Shown here in pieces: positions 53,457 through 60,315 of a DNA stretch of 64,000 bases. The DNA is taken from NCBI RefSeq assembly GCF_018310345.1, contig NZ_JAGXBY010000010.1, positions 1 to 64,000 of the forward strand, written 5' to 3'. Both the position numbers and the translations under genes were made by a program. Position 1 is the stretch's first letter. Each line of letters starts with the position of its first letter. The notes under the pieces were generated by a model. It saw nothing but the letters and a program-made list of their open reading frames with translations. It was not told the origin of the DNA and made no database searches. This stretch comes from Ornithinibacillus massiliensis. GTDB taxonomy: Bacteria; Bacillota; Bacilli; Bacillales; Amphibacillaceae.

Positions 53457-53486
53457 TTGACAATTTACCCTATTTTGATATATTAT
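53457..53486 (+). promoter_or_regulatory. Promoter of rplM-rpsI
   Basis: Perfect TTGACA (53457-53462), 18-base spacer, TATTAT (53481-53486). A further -10-like TATAAT stands at 53391-53396. Confidence 0.75.
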
Positions 53487-53504
53487 GGTCTATGGCATTT
53501 TATT

Positions 53505-53590
53505 TCTAAAACCGCGATTAGCCCCGGAACTAATTGTGTTGAAAATATAGGAATAACGAACTTTAAACATTTAAAAATTAATGAATGAAA
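53505..53590 (+). promoter_or_regulatory. Candidate L13 leader
   Basis: Upstream of rplM a small hairpin (ATTAG 53517-53521 with CTAAT 53530-53534, around CCCCGGAA) lies in the position of the L13 leader RNA of Firmicutes. The identification rests on position and this hairpin, not on a covariance search. Confidence 0.5.
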
Positions 53591-53609
53591 AATATGGAGG
53601 GAACCAATC

Positions 53610-54047
53610 ATGCGCACAACTTTCATGGCGAATGAAAACAATATCGAACGCAAATGGCTTGTTGTGGATGCTGAAGGCCAACGCCTTGGTCGTCTAGCAA
53701 GTGAAGTTGCTGCAATCCTTCGTGGAAAGCATAAGGCAACTTATACACCACACGTTGATACTGGTGATTATGTAATCATCGTTAACGCTGACAAAATTGA
53801 ACTAACTGGAAACAAATTAAGTGACAAGAAGTACTACCGTCACTCTGGACATCCAGGTGGATTAAAAGAACGTACTGCTGATGAAATGCGTACAAAATAT
53901 CCTGAGCAAATGCTTGAGATTGCAATCAAAGGCATGCTTCCAAAAGGATCTTTAGGACGTAAAATGGCTAAGAAATTACATGTATACAGAGGTGCTGAGC
54001 ACAATCATGCAGCACAAAAACCTGAAGTTTACGAACTTCGCGGATAA
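53610..54047 (+). CDS. rplM: 50S ribosomal protein L13
   Basis: 145 residues. L13 is an early assembly protein. RKWLVVDAEGQRLGRLASEVA and MLPKGSLGRKMAKKLHVYRG are conserved. GGAGGGAACC precedes the ATG. It forms an operon with rpsI 18 bases downstream, behind its own promoter and a probable L13 leader. Confidence 0.98.
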   Translation: MRTTFMANENNIERKWLVVDAEGQRLGRLASEVAAILRGKHKATYTPHVDTGDYVIIVNADKIELTGNKLSDKKYYRHSGHPGGLKERTADEMRTKYPEQMLEIAIKGMLPKGSLGRKMAKKLHVYRGAEHNHAAQKPEVYELRG

Positions 54048-54065
54048 TAAAAGGAGGTAAATCAA

Positions 54066-54458
54066 TTGGCACAAGTACAATACTACGGCACAGGTCGTCG
54101 TAAAAGCTCAACTGCACGTGTACGTTTAGTACCGGGTACTGGTAATGTAACCATAAATGGTCGTGATGCAAAAGACTATTTCCCATATGAAACTCAAATT
54201 CTAATTCTTAACCAACCACTACAAGCTACTGAAACTCAAGGAACATATGATGTAATCGTTAATGTTCATGGTGGTGGATTTACTGGTCAAGCTGGTGCTA
54301 TCCGTCATGGTATCGCACGTGCTTTACTAGAAGCAGATCCAGGTTATCGTTCAGCGCTTAAGAGTGCAGGGTTCCTAACTCGTGACCCTCGTATGAAAGA
54401 ACGTAAGAAATACGGTCTTAAAGGCGCTCGTCGTGCACCTCAGTTCTCAAAACGTTAA
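54066..54458 (+). CDS. rpsI: 30S ribosomal protein S9
   Basis: 130 residues with a TTG start behind AAAGGAGGTAAA. S9 reaches the P site with its C-terminal tail KGARRAPQFSKR. The protein is complete. Its last 64 bases (54395-54458) recur, with two mismatches, at 55307-55370, so the end of this gene appears to be a duplicated attachment site. Confidence 0.97.
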   Translation: MAQVQYYGTGRRKSSTARVRLVPGTGNVTINGRDAKDYFPYETQILILNQPLQATETQGTYDVIVNVHGGGFTGQAGAIRHGIARALLEADPGYRSALKSAGFLTRDPRMKERKKYGLKGARRAPQFSKR

Positions 54459-54479
54459 AAACCTTATACAAATGGTTTG

Positions 54480-54515
54480 CCCTCTATGCTCTTATAAAGC
54501 AGAGAGGGTTTTTTT
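54480..54515 (+). terminator. Terminator after rpsI
   Basis: CCCTCT (54480-54485) pairs with AGAGGG (54503-54508), with the additional pair GC/GC in the loop, then seven T. Confidence 0.85.
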
Positions 54516-54643
54516 ATGTCCAAATTTGGATTTGAATACCCCTAGCTAAAATGTCATGTATTACTAGACGAGGCAAACAGTGACAATAACGAACTACTAA
54601 ATAATGAGTGTTAATATCACAGTAAATGAATATAGCACCTTAT

Positions 54644-54730
54644 AAAACGTCGTTCCTATTTTGGAATGACGTTTTTCAGTTTCGCCCAGCATGGGCGAAA
54701 CTGAAAAAGCGGAGCTGGTATGCTCCGCTT
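54644..54730 (+). repeat. Three tandem hairpins sharing arms
   Basis: AAAACGTCGTTCC (54644-54656) pairs with GGAATGACGTTTT (54663-54675) with one G-T pair. A perfect 17-bp repeat follows (54672-54688 with 54692-54708, loop GCA), then AAGCGGAGC (54707-54715) with GCTCCGCTT (54722-54730). Neighbouring stems overlap by a few bases. The first two could act as terminators in either direction. The stretch 54516-54643 holds nothing else recognised. Confidence 0.8.
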
Positions 54731-54880
54731 GATCCACCACGTTAAGGGGCGAGATAGGTCTGAAATTAATCATAAGTGATATTGAAAGATTATTTTTATA
54801 TGTGTATTATGAACAAGAGAAAAGCAATCAAATGCGTAGACCTCAACTATCATTTATTACCGAATAAGGGAGATTTTATT

Positions 54881-55252
54881 GTGGGCGCTTTGTTTTTTGT
54901 TTTTAATATGTTTATAGCTGTTTTCGTTCTTATCCTGCTTATATTTACTGCCATAATCGTCTATATAAAATTATTAAAAAATAGGCACTACCTTTATTCC
55001 TTGCTGCTCTTGTTATATCCATTTTCATTCACAGCCGCAGGCGTTTTACTTATAGCTCGTGGTTCAGCAATAAACCGTGAGGACTTAAATTCTCGTTTGG
55101 GAGCTGGTGAAGATGTCCATATTCTTTCCGCTGATGCTGGATTTGAATTTACTTTTTGGGGTTATGCTTTCTTGGCGGCAGCATTAATTTTATTGCTCAT
55201 AGTCGTAATCTTAATTATAGCTAGATTAGTGCAAAGCTATAAGAGCAATTAG
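54881..55252 (+). CDS. Hypothetical three-segment membrane protein
   Basis: 123 residues from the GTG at 54881, preceded by AAGGGAGA at the right distance; an upstream in-frame GTG (54776) would add 35 residues without a good ribosome binding site. There are three hydrophobic segments (about 1-30, 37-60 and 93-118). A polar stretch between the last two contains NREDLNSRLGAGED. I recognise no family. It is the only intact gene between the two copies of the rpsI end, so it may be cargo or a leftover of an integrated element. Confidence 0.6.
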   Translation: MGALFFVFNMFIAVFVLILLIFTAIIVYIKLLKNRHYLYSLLLLLYPFSFTAAGVLLIARGSAINREDLNSRLGAGEDVHILSADAGFEFTFWGYAFLAAALILLLIVVILIIARLVQSYKSN

Positions 55253-55254
55253 GT

Positions 55255-55298
55255 TCGACAGCCTGAGCCTACATTTGAATGTAGGCTCAGGCTGTCGA
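55255..55298. repeat. Perfect 21-bp inverted repeat
   Basis: Two 21-base arms (55255-55275 and 55278-55298) separated by two bases, beginning two bases after the stop of the membrane protein gene. There is no T-run, and it ends eight bases before the rpsI-end copy. It is a very stable hairpin or cruciform. Confidence 0.9.
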
Positions 55299-55306
55299 GA
55301 CTAGCA

Positions 55307-55370
55307 GAAAGAACGTAAGAAATACGGTCTTAAAGGAGCTCGCCGTGCACCTCAGTTCTCAAAACGTTAA
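55307..55370 (+). repeat. Second copy of the rpsI 3' end (candidate attachment site)
   Basis: These 64 bases match the last 64 bases of rpsI including the stop codon at 62 positions. They encode KERKKYGLKGARRAPQFSKR in frame, with no gene start. Both differences are silent (GGC to GGA and CGT to CGC). A direct repeat of a gene end, next to recombinase remains, is the pattern of attachment sites flanking an integrated element. Confidence 0.9.
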
Positions 55371-55450
55371 TAGAAACATTGATACATCAATGTTTACAGA
55401 GCTTTTTAAGTTGCTTCACTTGAACCTTATAAAGCACTTAACAGATTTAA

Positions 55451-55479
55451 AGCATCAGCATCTTGCTGGTGCTTTTTTT
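55451..55479 (+). terminator. Terminator behind the rpsI-end copy
   Basis: AGCATCAGCA (55451-55460) pairs with TGCTGGTGCT (55464-55473) with one G-T pair, then a T-run. It may be the original rpsI terminator left behind the duplicate. Confidence 0.8.
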
Positions 55480-55485
55480 CTGGTA

Positions 55486-55615
55486 TTAATTCCAGATAAT
55501 AATTCTGTGTGATTTAACATTAATGTGACCTAATCGCTTTGATACATAAGCAATATCTATGTTATTAGCAAATAAAATGATGCATGTGATCTCTTAATCC
55601 GTGAAACGTTGTTTT
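55486..55615 (-). pseudogene. Remnant of a tyrosine recombinase (integrase), C-terminal part
   Basis: Reading the reverse strand, KTTFHGLRD is followed, after a frame change, by ILFANNIDIAYVSKRLGHIN. This is the signature of phage and ICE integrases, in which an HGLRHTH box precedes a spaced RLGH box. The catalytic histidine region is damaged (LRD instead of LRH), and the final tyrosine segment ends early at a stop at 55486-55488. It points towards the rpsI-end copy, as an integrase gene beside its attachment site would. Confidence 0.8.
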
Positions 55616-55632
55616 CTCATCTTCATGTATTA

Positions 55633-55812
55633 ATCTAGTCTCATAGCATACAGTTCTCTTTCAAAAGAAACCTCAATTAAAAAATCGTTATTATATATAA
55701 CTGGTATTTTATGTCCAAATGTTCTGCCTTCTGGTATCTTAGTTCCACAGGCGTTTATTATTCGGATGGCAACAGAAACATAGGCAAAATAAAAGAGCAA
55801 GCCTGAGCTTGC
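55633..55812 (-). other. Unidentified open fragment on the reverse strand
   Basis: 60 open codons, with a possible TTG start but no ribosome binding site. They contain RTFGHKIPVIYNNDF and LIEVSFERELYAMRLD, which read like a real protein piece. It ends before the integrase remnant and matches no family I know. It is probably another broken gene of the same scar. Confidence 0.4.
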
Positions 55813-55814
55813 TC
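55795..55814 (+). repeat. Short palindromic hairpin
   Basis: GAGCAAGC (55795-55802) pairs with GCTTGCTC (55807-55814) around CTGA. An A-run on its left would act as a T-run for reverse-strand transcripts, so it may be a terminator in that direction. Confidence 0.6.
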
Positions 55815-55890
55815 ACAATTAGTTTCTATTACTAATAGTATTGATGGTTCCCCAAAATATAAATCGATACAGAATAATTATAAGGAATAT

Positions 55891-56085
55891 TTAGTTGGAG
55901 AGGATGGTCCAACATATGAATCAATCGAACAATTAGCTAGCTTACGTGCTATGCCAAATGTTCATGTCATTCGTTCGGCCTATGAAATTGAAACTCACGC
56001 AGTATGGAAAACTGCGATTATTTCAAGAGAACCACCAACAGTTACTTTCTTTTATCCCCATTATAGTTTAAGCTCCCATAGTTAG
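55891..56085 (+). pseudogene. Transketolase gene fragment
   Basis: Frame from 55891: LVGEDGPTYESIEQLASLR and AMPNVHVIRSAYEIETHAVW match the thiamine-binding region of transketolases (GEDGPTHEPIEQLASLRAMP type), followed by a degraded KTAIISREPPT segment and a stop at 56083-56085. The open frame reaches back to about 55820 without a start codon. The N-terminal half and the C-terminal domain of the enzyme are missing. It is a relic, unlikely to make a product. Confidence 0.8.
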
Positions 56086-56374
56086 TTGAGCTACTCTTCT
56101 CTCTAAAACAGATCACTCCCCAACAAGGTTAATTATCCACCATTACCTCAAACGACGTGATTCGACAAAATATAACATTTTATCGGTTAATCCGACTATT
56201 TTCCTATGCCCTTCTGCACAAGATATTTCATTTTATTAGTGCTAGGGTTATTAATGTATGTCAAAATACTAATTTATGCTGGTTACACAGCCATGGGCAG
56301 AAGGGGTGAATTCGACAGTTTGATGTAGGAGAATAAACCTGCAATCGACAGAAAATTATTAAAAGGATGGTTAG
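56086..56374 (+). other. Gene-free end of the rpsI scar
   Basis: No gene. An imperfect repeat CCCTTCTGC (56209-56217) with GCAGAAGGG (56297-56305) and two TCGACAG copies are the only structures noticed. Confidence 0.4.
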
Positions 56375-58414
56375 ATGAAGAAAAGATTTTTAATTTTGTT
56401 AATGCTATCATTTTTGGTCGCTTGTTCCAATTCTGGCGAGGAAACAAAAGGGAAGCAATCAGAAAATGATGATCAAGCTAATGAAGAAACAGGAGAAACT
56501 TCGTTAGCTATTGAAGTACTTTATTCTTATGATCATGAAGAATCTAGAGATTATTCTCTGCAAGGCATAAAGACTGATTCAGAAGGTTCTGCAGTAGTAT
56601 TTACCGCCAAAGAAGACATTGACAGAAAAAAAGATTATTATACATATTTTATCGATCGAAATGATCAAGTTATTGAGGCTCTTGAGTTAGCGAATGACCC
56701 AGATCAAGAGAGAAGATGTGTAGATTTGAATCTATCTCCGGATGGGAAGTATTTACTGTATGACTGTCATGATGATGGCATCCATTTTTCCATCTATGAC
56801 TTAGAGGAAGAAGAAACGACACATCAAATCCCAGAGGATGATAGTTTAAACAGAGACGATATTCTTGGAGTTTCGAATGACTTAACGGTTTACTTCGAGA
56901 CAGAAAATGACGACTGGGAAAAACAATTGACATTTTATGATGTGCAAACTAAAACAACACAAGATTATGTTCTCGACGATTTACTTGGAACTGAGCATGC
57001 CTCAATTAGTAAAATCATTCCAACAGACGATGGTAAACAAATACTAATTGATACTGTAGTAGAGCTATATCTTTTTGACACAGAAACCGGAGATGTCCGT
57101 AAAATAGAAGATGTGGAACCTTATCAAGAAGAATTTGATAATAACAATTTATTCATATACAATGCTAGACTTTCCCCAGATGGGAAATATTTATATTACA
57201 GCATTAGTGAAAATTCAAGTGATCCAGTGTATAAAGAATACTTCTTTCATAATTTAGAAAGTGGAGAAGTCCGTGTTTATGGTGAATTAGATTACAGTGT
57301 GCGTAATTTTGACATACACGGAAACTTGTTATTAGAAGGAGACGAAAACCTTTATCTATATAATTTCGATAGGGAGGAAACAAAGATCATTCCCGAGATA
57401 GAGGTAGGTGTATATTCGGGATATTTCACCCTAACTCATAATGGACAATTTATCATTTATACAGATAAAGAAAGAAATGACGATAATTATACAACGTATC
57501 TTTATCGAGTATCTCTTGGTGATATTAATACGTATGAGACAACTAGTTTTGAAGCGCAAGAGGAAAGGGCAAGAGAAGAAGTTGGTCAGGATGAAATTGC
57601 CTTATCAGATGCATCGTTTGAAGAATCCGACCTGTTCCTTGAATTATGGGACAGCAGTACCTCGGTTATGTTCCCAACCGAGTTCCCTGAAACGGTTACT
57701 GATAAAACCAATCATTATTCCGGTGATCCAAGTAAAGGACGATATTCTCAAACCATATACGTTGATACAACATCCCATAAAAGAGAAGAAATTAATTTCA
57801 CTACTTCGAAAATTGACGAAGGAGACACTTGTCCATTACTAAGGGATCTTGAAGTTGTCGAAACAAAGAATGGAAATGACTATTATTTCCATGCATATCA
57901 AAATTCCGATGTTGAAGCAGGTGTATTAATTGACAATGTATGTTATTTTATCGATGCGGAAGATTACACCCAAGATGAAATGCTATCTATTGTCCAGTCG
58001 CTAGAGCCAATCGATACGGCTTTCCATGAGCTTAAAATGGATGGTTTAAAGTTCCCTAAGAAATTTCCAATTGGTGAGCCAGAAACAAGAAATCCGCGTG
58101 TCATTTCCTACAGAGATGGTGAAACAGTCGACTATCTAATCGATTATAGAGGTGATGGGGAAAACGACATCAAGATGGATTTGGAAATACGAAATAGCGA
58201 ACCGAAGCTCTATATGAATGAGAATACTGGGTTTGAGGTAGAAGTAGATGGCTGGGAAGAAGCATATTTCTTGGAAGATCGTATGAATCTACACCTTTAT
58301 GATGGAACCTATTACTATATTATAAAATTAGATATTTCGAATGATATGTTAGAGGCATTTGGTAAAGACCATGTCACAGAAACATTTATCGAAATCGGAG
58401 AATCAATGAAATAA
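56375..58414 (+). CDS. Lipoprotein with a WD40/TolB-like beta-propeller
   Basis: 679 residues. The N-terminal signal peptide ends in the lipobox LVAC (residues 14-17), so the mature protein is anchored by a lipid at Cys17 on the outer face of the membrane. Repeated LSPDGKYLLYD and LSPDGKYLYYS stretches (about 115-130 and 270-280) mark propeller blades up to about residue 380. An acidic linker precedes a C-terminal part of unknown fold (about 415-679), with two related halves around PTEFPETVT and PKKFPIGEP. AAGGATG precedes the ATG. The function is unknown. It has its own terminator. Confidence 0.8.
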   Translation: MKKRFLILLMLSFLVACSNSGEETKGKQSENDDQANEETGETSLAIEVLYSYDHEESRDYSLQGIKTDSEGSAVVFTAKEDIDRKKDYYTYFIDRNDQVIEALELANDPDQERRCVDLNLSPDGKYLLYDCHDDGIHFSIYDLEEEETTHQIPEDDSLNRDDILGVSNDLTVYFETENDDWEKQLTFYDVQTKTTQDYVLDDLLGTEHASISKIIPTDDGKQILIDTVVELYLFDTETGDVRKIEDVEPYQEEFDNNNLFIYNARLSPDGKYLYYSISENSSDPVYKEYFFHNLESGEVRVYGELDYSVRNFDIHGNLLLEGDENLYLYNFDREETKIIPEIEVGVYSGYFTLTHNGQFIIYTDKERNDDNYTTYLYRVSLGDINTYETTSFEAQEERAREEVGQDEIALSDASFEESDLFLELWDSSTSVMFPTEFPETVTDKTNHYSGDPSKGRYSQTIYVDTTSHKREEINFTTSKIDEGDTCPLLRDLEVVETKNGNDYYFHAYQNSDVEAGVLIDNVCYFIDAEDYTQDEMLSIVQSLEPIDTAFHELKMDGLKFPKKFPIGEPETRNPRVISYRDGETVDYLIDYRGDGENDIKMDLEIRNSEPKLYMNENTGFEVEVDGWEEAYFLEDRMNLHLYDGTYYYIIKLDISNDMLEAFGKDHVTETFIEIGESMK

Positions 58415-58433
58415 CCATATACATTAACTAAAG

Positions 58434-58470
58434 AACCGATTCCTTTCTCCAGTGAGAAGGAGTCGGTTTT
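58434..58470 (+). terminator. Terminator after the lipoprotein gene
   Basis: AACCGATTCCTTTCTC (58434-58449) pairs with GAGAAGGAGTCGGTT (58454-58468) with a one-base bulge and one G-T pair, then T4. Confidence 0.85.
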
Positions 58471-58779
58471 CCTTTTTACGGTGAGAATCTCCTTATGAAA
58501 ACAGGATGCATCCTTCTTTTATCGTATTCCTTATATAAGCTGTTCCTATCAATATAGATTGACGGGACATACGCTAGCTCCAAATTCCCTCTAGTTAAAA
58601 AATAGAAACGCTCCTCCAAGCCTGCCAGTGGACAAGGCCAACAGCAAATTCTAGTTATTTCATGGCTATCTCAGACATAGGATAAACATGAAGAGTACAT
58701 TAGCAAGAAGTTATATTTATCCACTTTTTTATTCTTCATAGAAAGTACTTCGTAAAAACGATTAGAGGTGGTGCAAAAA
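58471..58779 (+). other. Gene-free spacer
   Basis: About 300 bases before the first small membrane protein. No open frame or clear promoter is recognised apart from AT-rich stretches near 58700-58740. Confidence 0.4.
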
Positions 58780-59004
58780 ATGAATCGTTATCGTAAATCA
58801 ATAATTGGTGGACTTGTAGGTGCTTCGACTGCTGGAGGTTGGTTGATCATGGATCTATTACTTCCAGAGCCAATTGGTGACTATTTGTTATTCGGATTAA
58901 TGGGATTGGTTAACGCTGCAATTGGTTGGCAATTTGTAAGAATGCTTGATAGGAAGCAACGTAAAGGAGGGGAAGCGGAAAGGATAACCACCGGAGCACA
59001 TTAA
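58780..59004 (+). CDS. Small membrane protein, first of two tandem paralogs
   Basis: 74 residues from the ATG at 58780 behind AGAGGTGG. It has a basic N-terminus (MNRYRKS), two hydrophobic segments (about 7-25 and 33-52), and a basic C-terminal tail. The shared core GAxTAGGWLIMDLxLPxP with GDYxLFxLMxxVNAAxGW recurs in the next gene. I do not recognise the family. Position and shape suggest a small two-pass inner-membrane protein. Confidence 0.75.
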   Translation: MNRYRKSIIGGLVGASTAGGWLIMDLLLPEPIGDYLLFGLMGLVNAAIGWQFVRMLDRKQRKGGEAERITTGAH

Positions 59005-59017
59005 TGTTTACCTGGTG

Positions 59018-59038
59018 CATTGAATAGGTTATTCAATG
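59018..59038 (+). repeat. Short perfect hairpin between the two paralogs
   Basis: CATTGAATA (59018-59026) pairs with TATTCAATG (59030-59038), loop GGT. There is no T-run, so it is a weak candidate for ending the first transcript. Confidence 0.6.
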
Positions 59039-59221
59039 TTACCTGTTTCACTAGGTTAGAAGAAGGCCTGCGATGAAGGCATAAATGTATCCTTCAGGGT
59101 CAATCTACTTTGATATATGGCATGCTTTGTTTATATATAGAAGTTAGTAAAAAGAGGGTCTGTACACATATCTGTTAATTTTTATGCGAGTTACTAATAG
59201 AGTTAAAGGTGGGTATAAGAA

Positions 59222-59449
59222 ATGAGTCGATTTCGGAAACCTATGTTTGGTGCTTTTGTTGGTGCTACTACTGCCGGAGGTTGGCTGATCATGGATTTAA
59301 TGCTTCCAGATCCGGAAGGTGATTATTTTTTGTTTAGTTTAATGGCAATTGTAAATGCAGCAGTCGGCTGGAATGTAGTAAAGATGCTTAATAAAAAACC
59401 AGAAACAAAAGAAGCCACATCAGAAAAGTGGCATACGGAATCAAACTAA
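59222..59449 (+). CDS. Small membrane protein, second tandem paralog
   Basis: 75 residues. It shares with its upstream neighbour the N-terminal basic residues, the TAGGWLIMDL core, the GDY motif, the VNAA and GW residues, and a basic tail (KMLNKKPETK). Roughly half of the residues are identical across the first 55. AAAGGTGGG precedes the ATG. The two genes lie 217 bases apart and probably arose by duplication. A hairpin with a T-run follows. Confidence 0.75.
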   Translation: MSRFRKPMFGAFVGATTAGGWLIMDLMLPDPEGDYFLFSLMAIVNAAVGWNVVKMLNKKPETKEATSEKWHTESN

Positions 59450-59460
59450 ATAGCTTATGT

Positions 59461-59515
59461 GTGCCAAGTAGCTCCGTAAAGTGGCAAAATTCGGGGATAC
59501 TTGGCACTATTTTTG
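59461..59515 (+). terminator. Terminator after the second paralog
   Basis: GTGCCAAGTA (59461-59470) pairs perfectly with TACTTGGCAC (59498-59507), 27-base loop, followed by TATTTTTG. Confidence 0.65.
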
Positions 59516-59640
59516 TGTAACTCTGGTGCTTAAGCACTATTATTATTTTAAATTAATTGAAAATAATGGATATTTGTGGAACCGTGCGATAAAATTGATA
59601 AATATAGCTCCCTGAAAGTTATACAGAAACGGGTGAAAAA

Positions 59641-60315
59641 ATGATTTATCAGGTACAAATTTTTAAACTATTATTTGCAGTAGATGATCATATTTTCCGG
59701 ATTGGTAAAGCAGAACAAATTCGCAACCCATGGAAAACGATTTCCTTATTGGCGCTTCTCAGTGTCCTGATTTATAGTGGTGCTAGTTTATTGGGAATTG
59801 GTTCCTCCGCATTATCTAGCGGAGCTGCTTTATTAAGTGCTGCTGAGTACGAGGTATATAAGTTTTGGTTTATTATCGGTAGGATTATTTATTCATTAGC
59901 ACTGGTAGGCATGGTTTTATTTATCCCATCCTTAATTTATTATTGGGTAACAAAAATTCCTTATAAAAAACTCTTACTAATGCAAGTCGTAGTACTGTTC
60001 ATAATGCTTTTGGAGCGGATTTTGTGGATTCCGCTAGCAATTTATTTTGGACTTGACTGGTTTGTATCACCATTTTCCTTAGGGATTATCACATCTTATT
60101 TAACAGATATCTCTTTTTTGATTTATCTATGTGGGGCTTGCTCTCTATTCCAACTATGGATTATCATTTTTCAAGTAAAATTCTTAAGTAGACTTTCTGG
60201 TATACATAAGGGCTGGATATGGAGTACGGTCATCTTGTTTCATCTAGCAACTTGGACTGTAACAGCTGTAATCGCGCTTACAGATATGCATATGATAAAT
60301 GGGTGGTTTAATTAA
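59641..60315 (+). CDS. Yip1-like membrane protein (YknW-like)
   Basis: 224 residues with about five hydrophobic segments (about 32-55, 75-100, 110-128, 138-170 and 190-212). The N-terminus is a short amphipathic stretch ending in IRNPWKTISL, the arrangement of Yip1-domain proteins. It is followed by an adaptor gene overlapping by one base, as YknW is followed by YknX in B. subtilis, where YknWXYZ protects against a toxic peptide. The assignment rests on topology and neighbour, not on a motif search. Confidence 0.6.
   Translation: MIYQVQIFKLLFAVDDHIFRIGKAEQIRNPWKTISLLALLSVLIYSGASLLGIGSSALSSGAALLSAAEYEVYKFWFIIGRIIYSLALVGMVLFIPSLIYYWVTKIPYKKLLLMQVVVLFIMLLERILWIPLAIYFGLDWFVSPFSLGIITSYLTDISFLIYLCGACSLFQLWIIIFQVKFLSRLSGIHKGWIWSTVILFHLATWTVTAVIALTDMHMINGWFN

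Noticed and set aside
53385..53588. 67-codon open frame between truA and rplM
   Set aside because: It runs through the rplM promoter and the probable L13 leader, and no good ribosome binding site precedes it.
55451..55479. CRISPR or other repeat array in the scar
   Set aside because: Only single hairpins are present; there is no regularly spaced repeat anywhere in the window.
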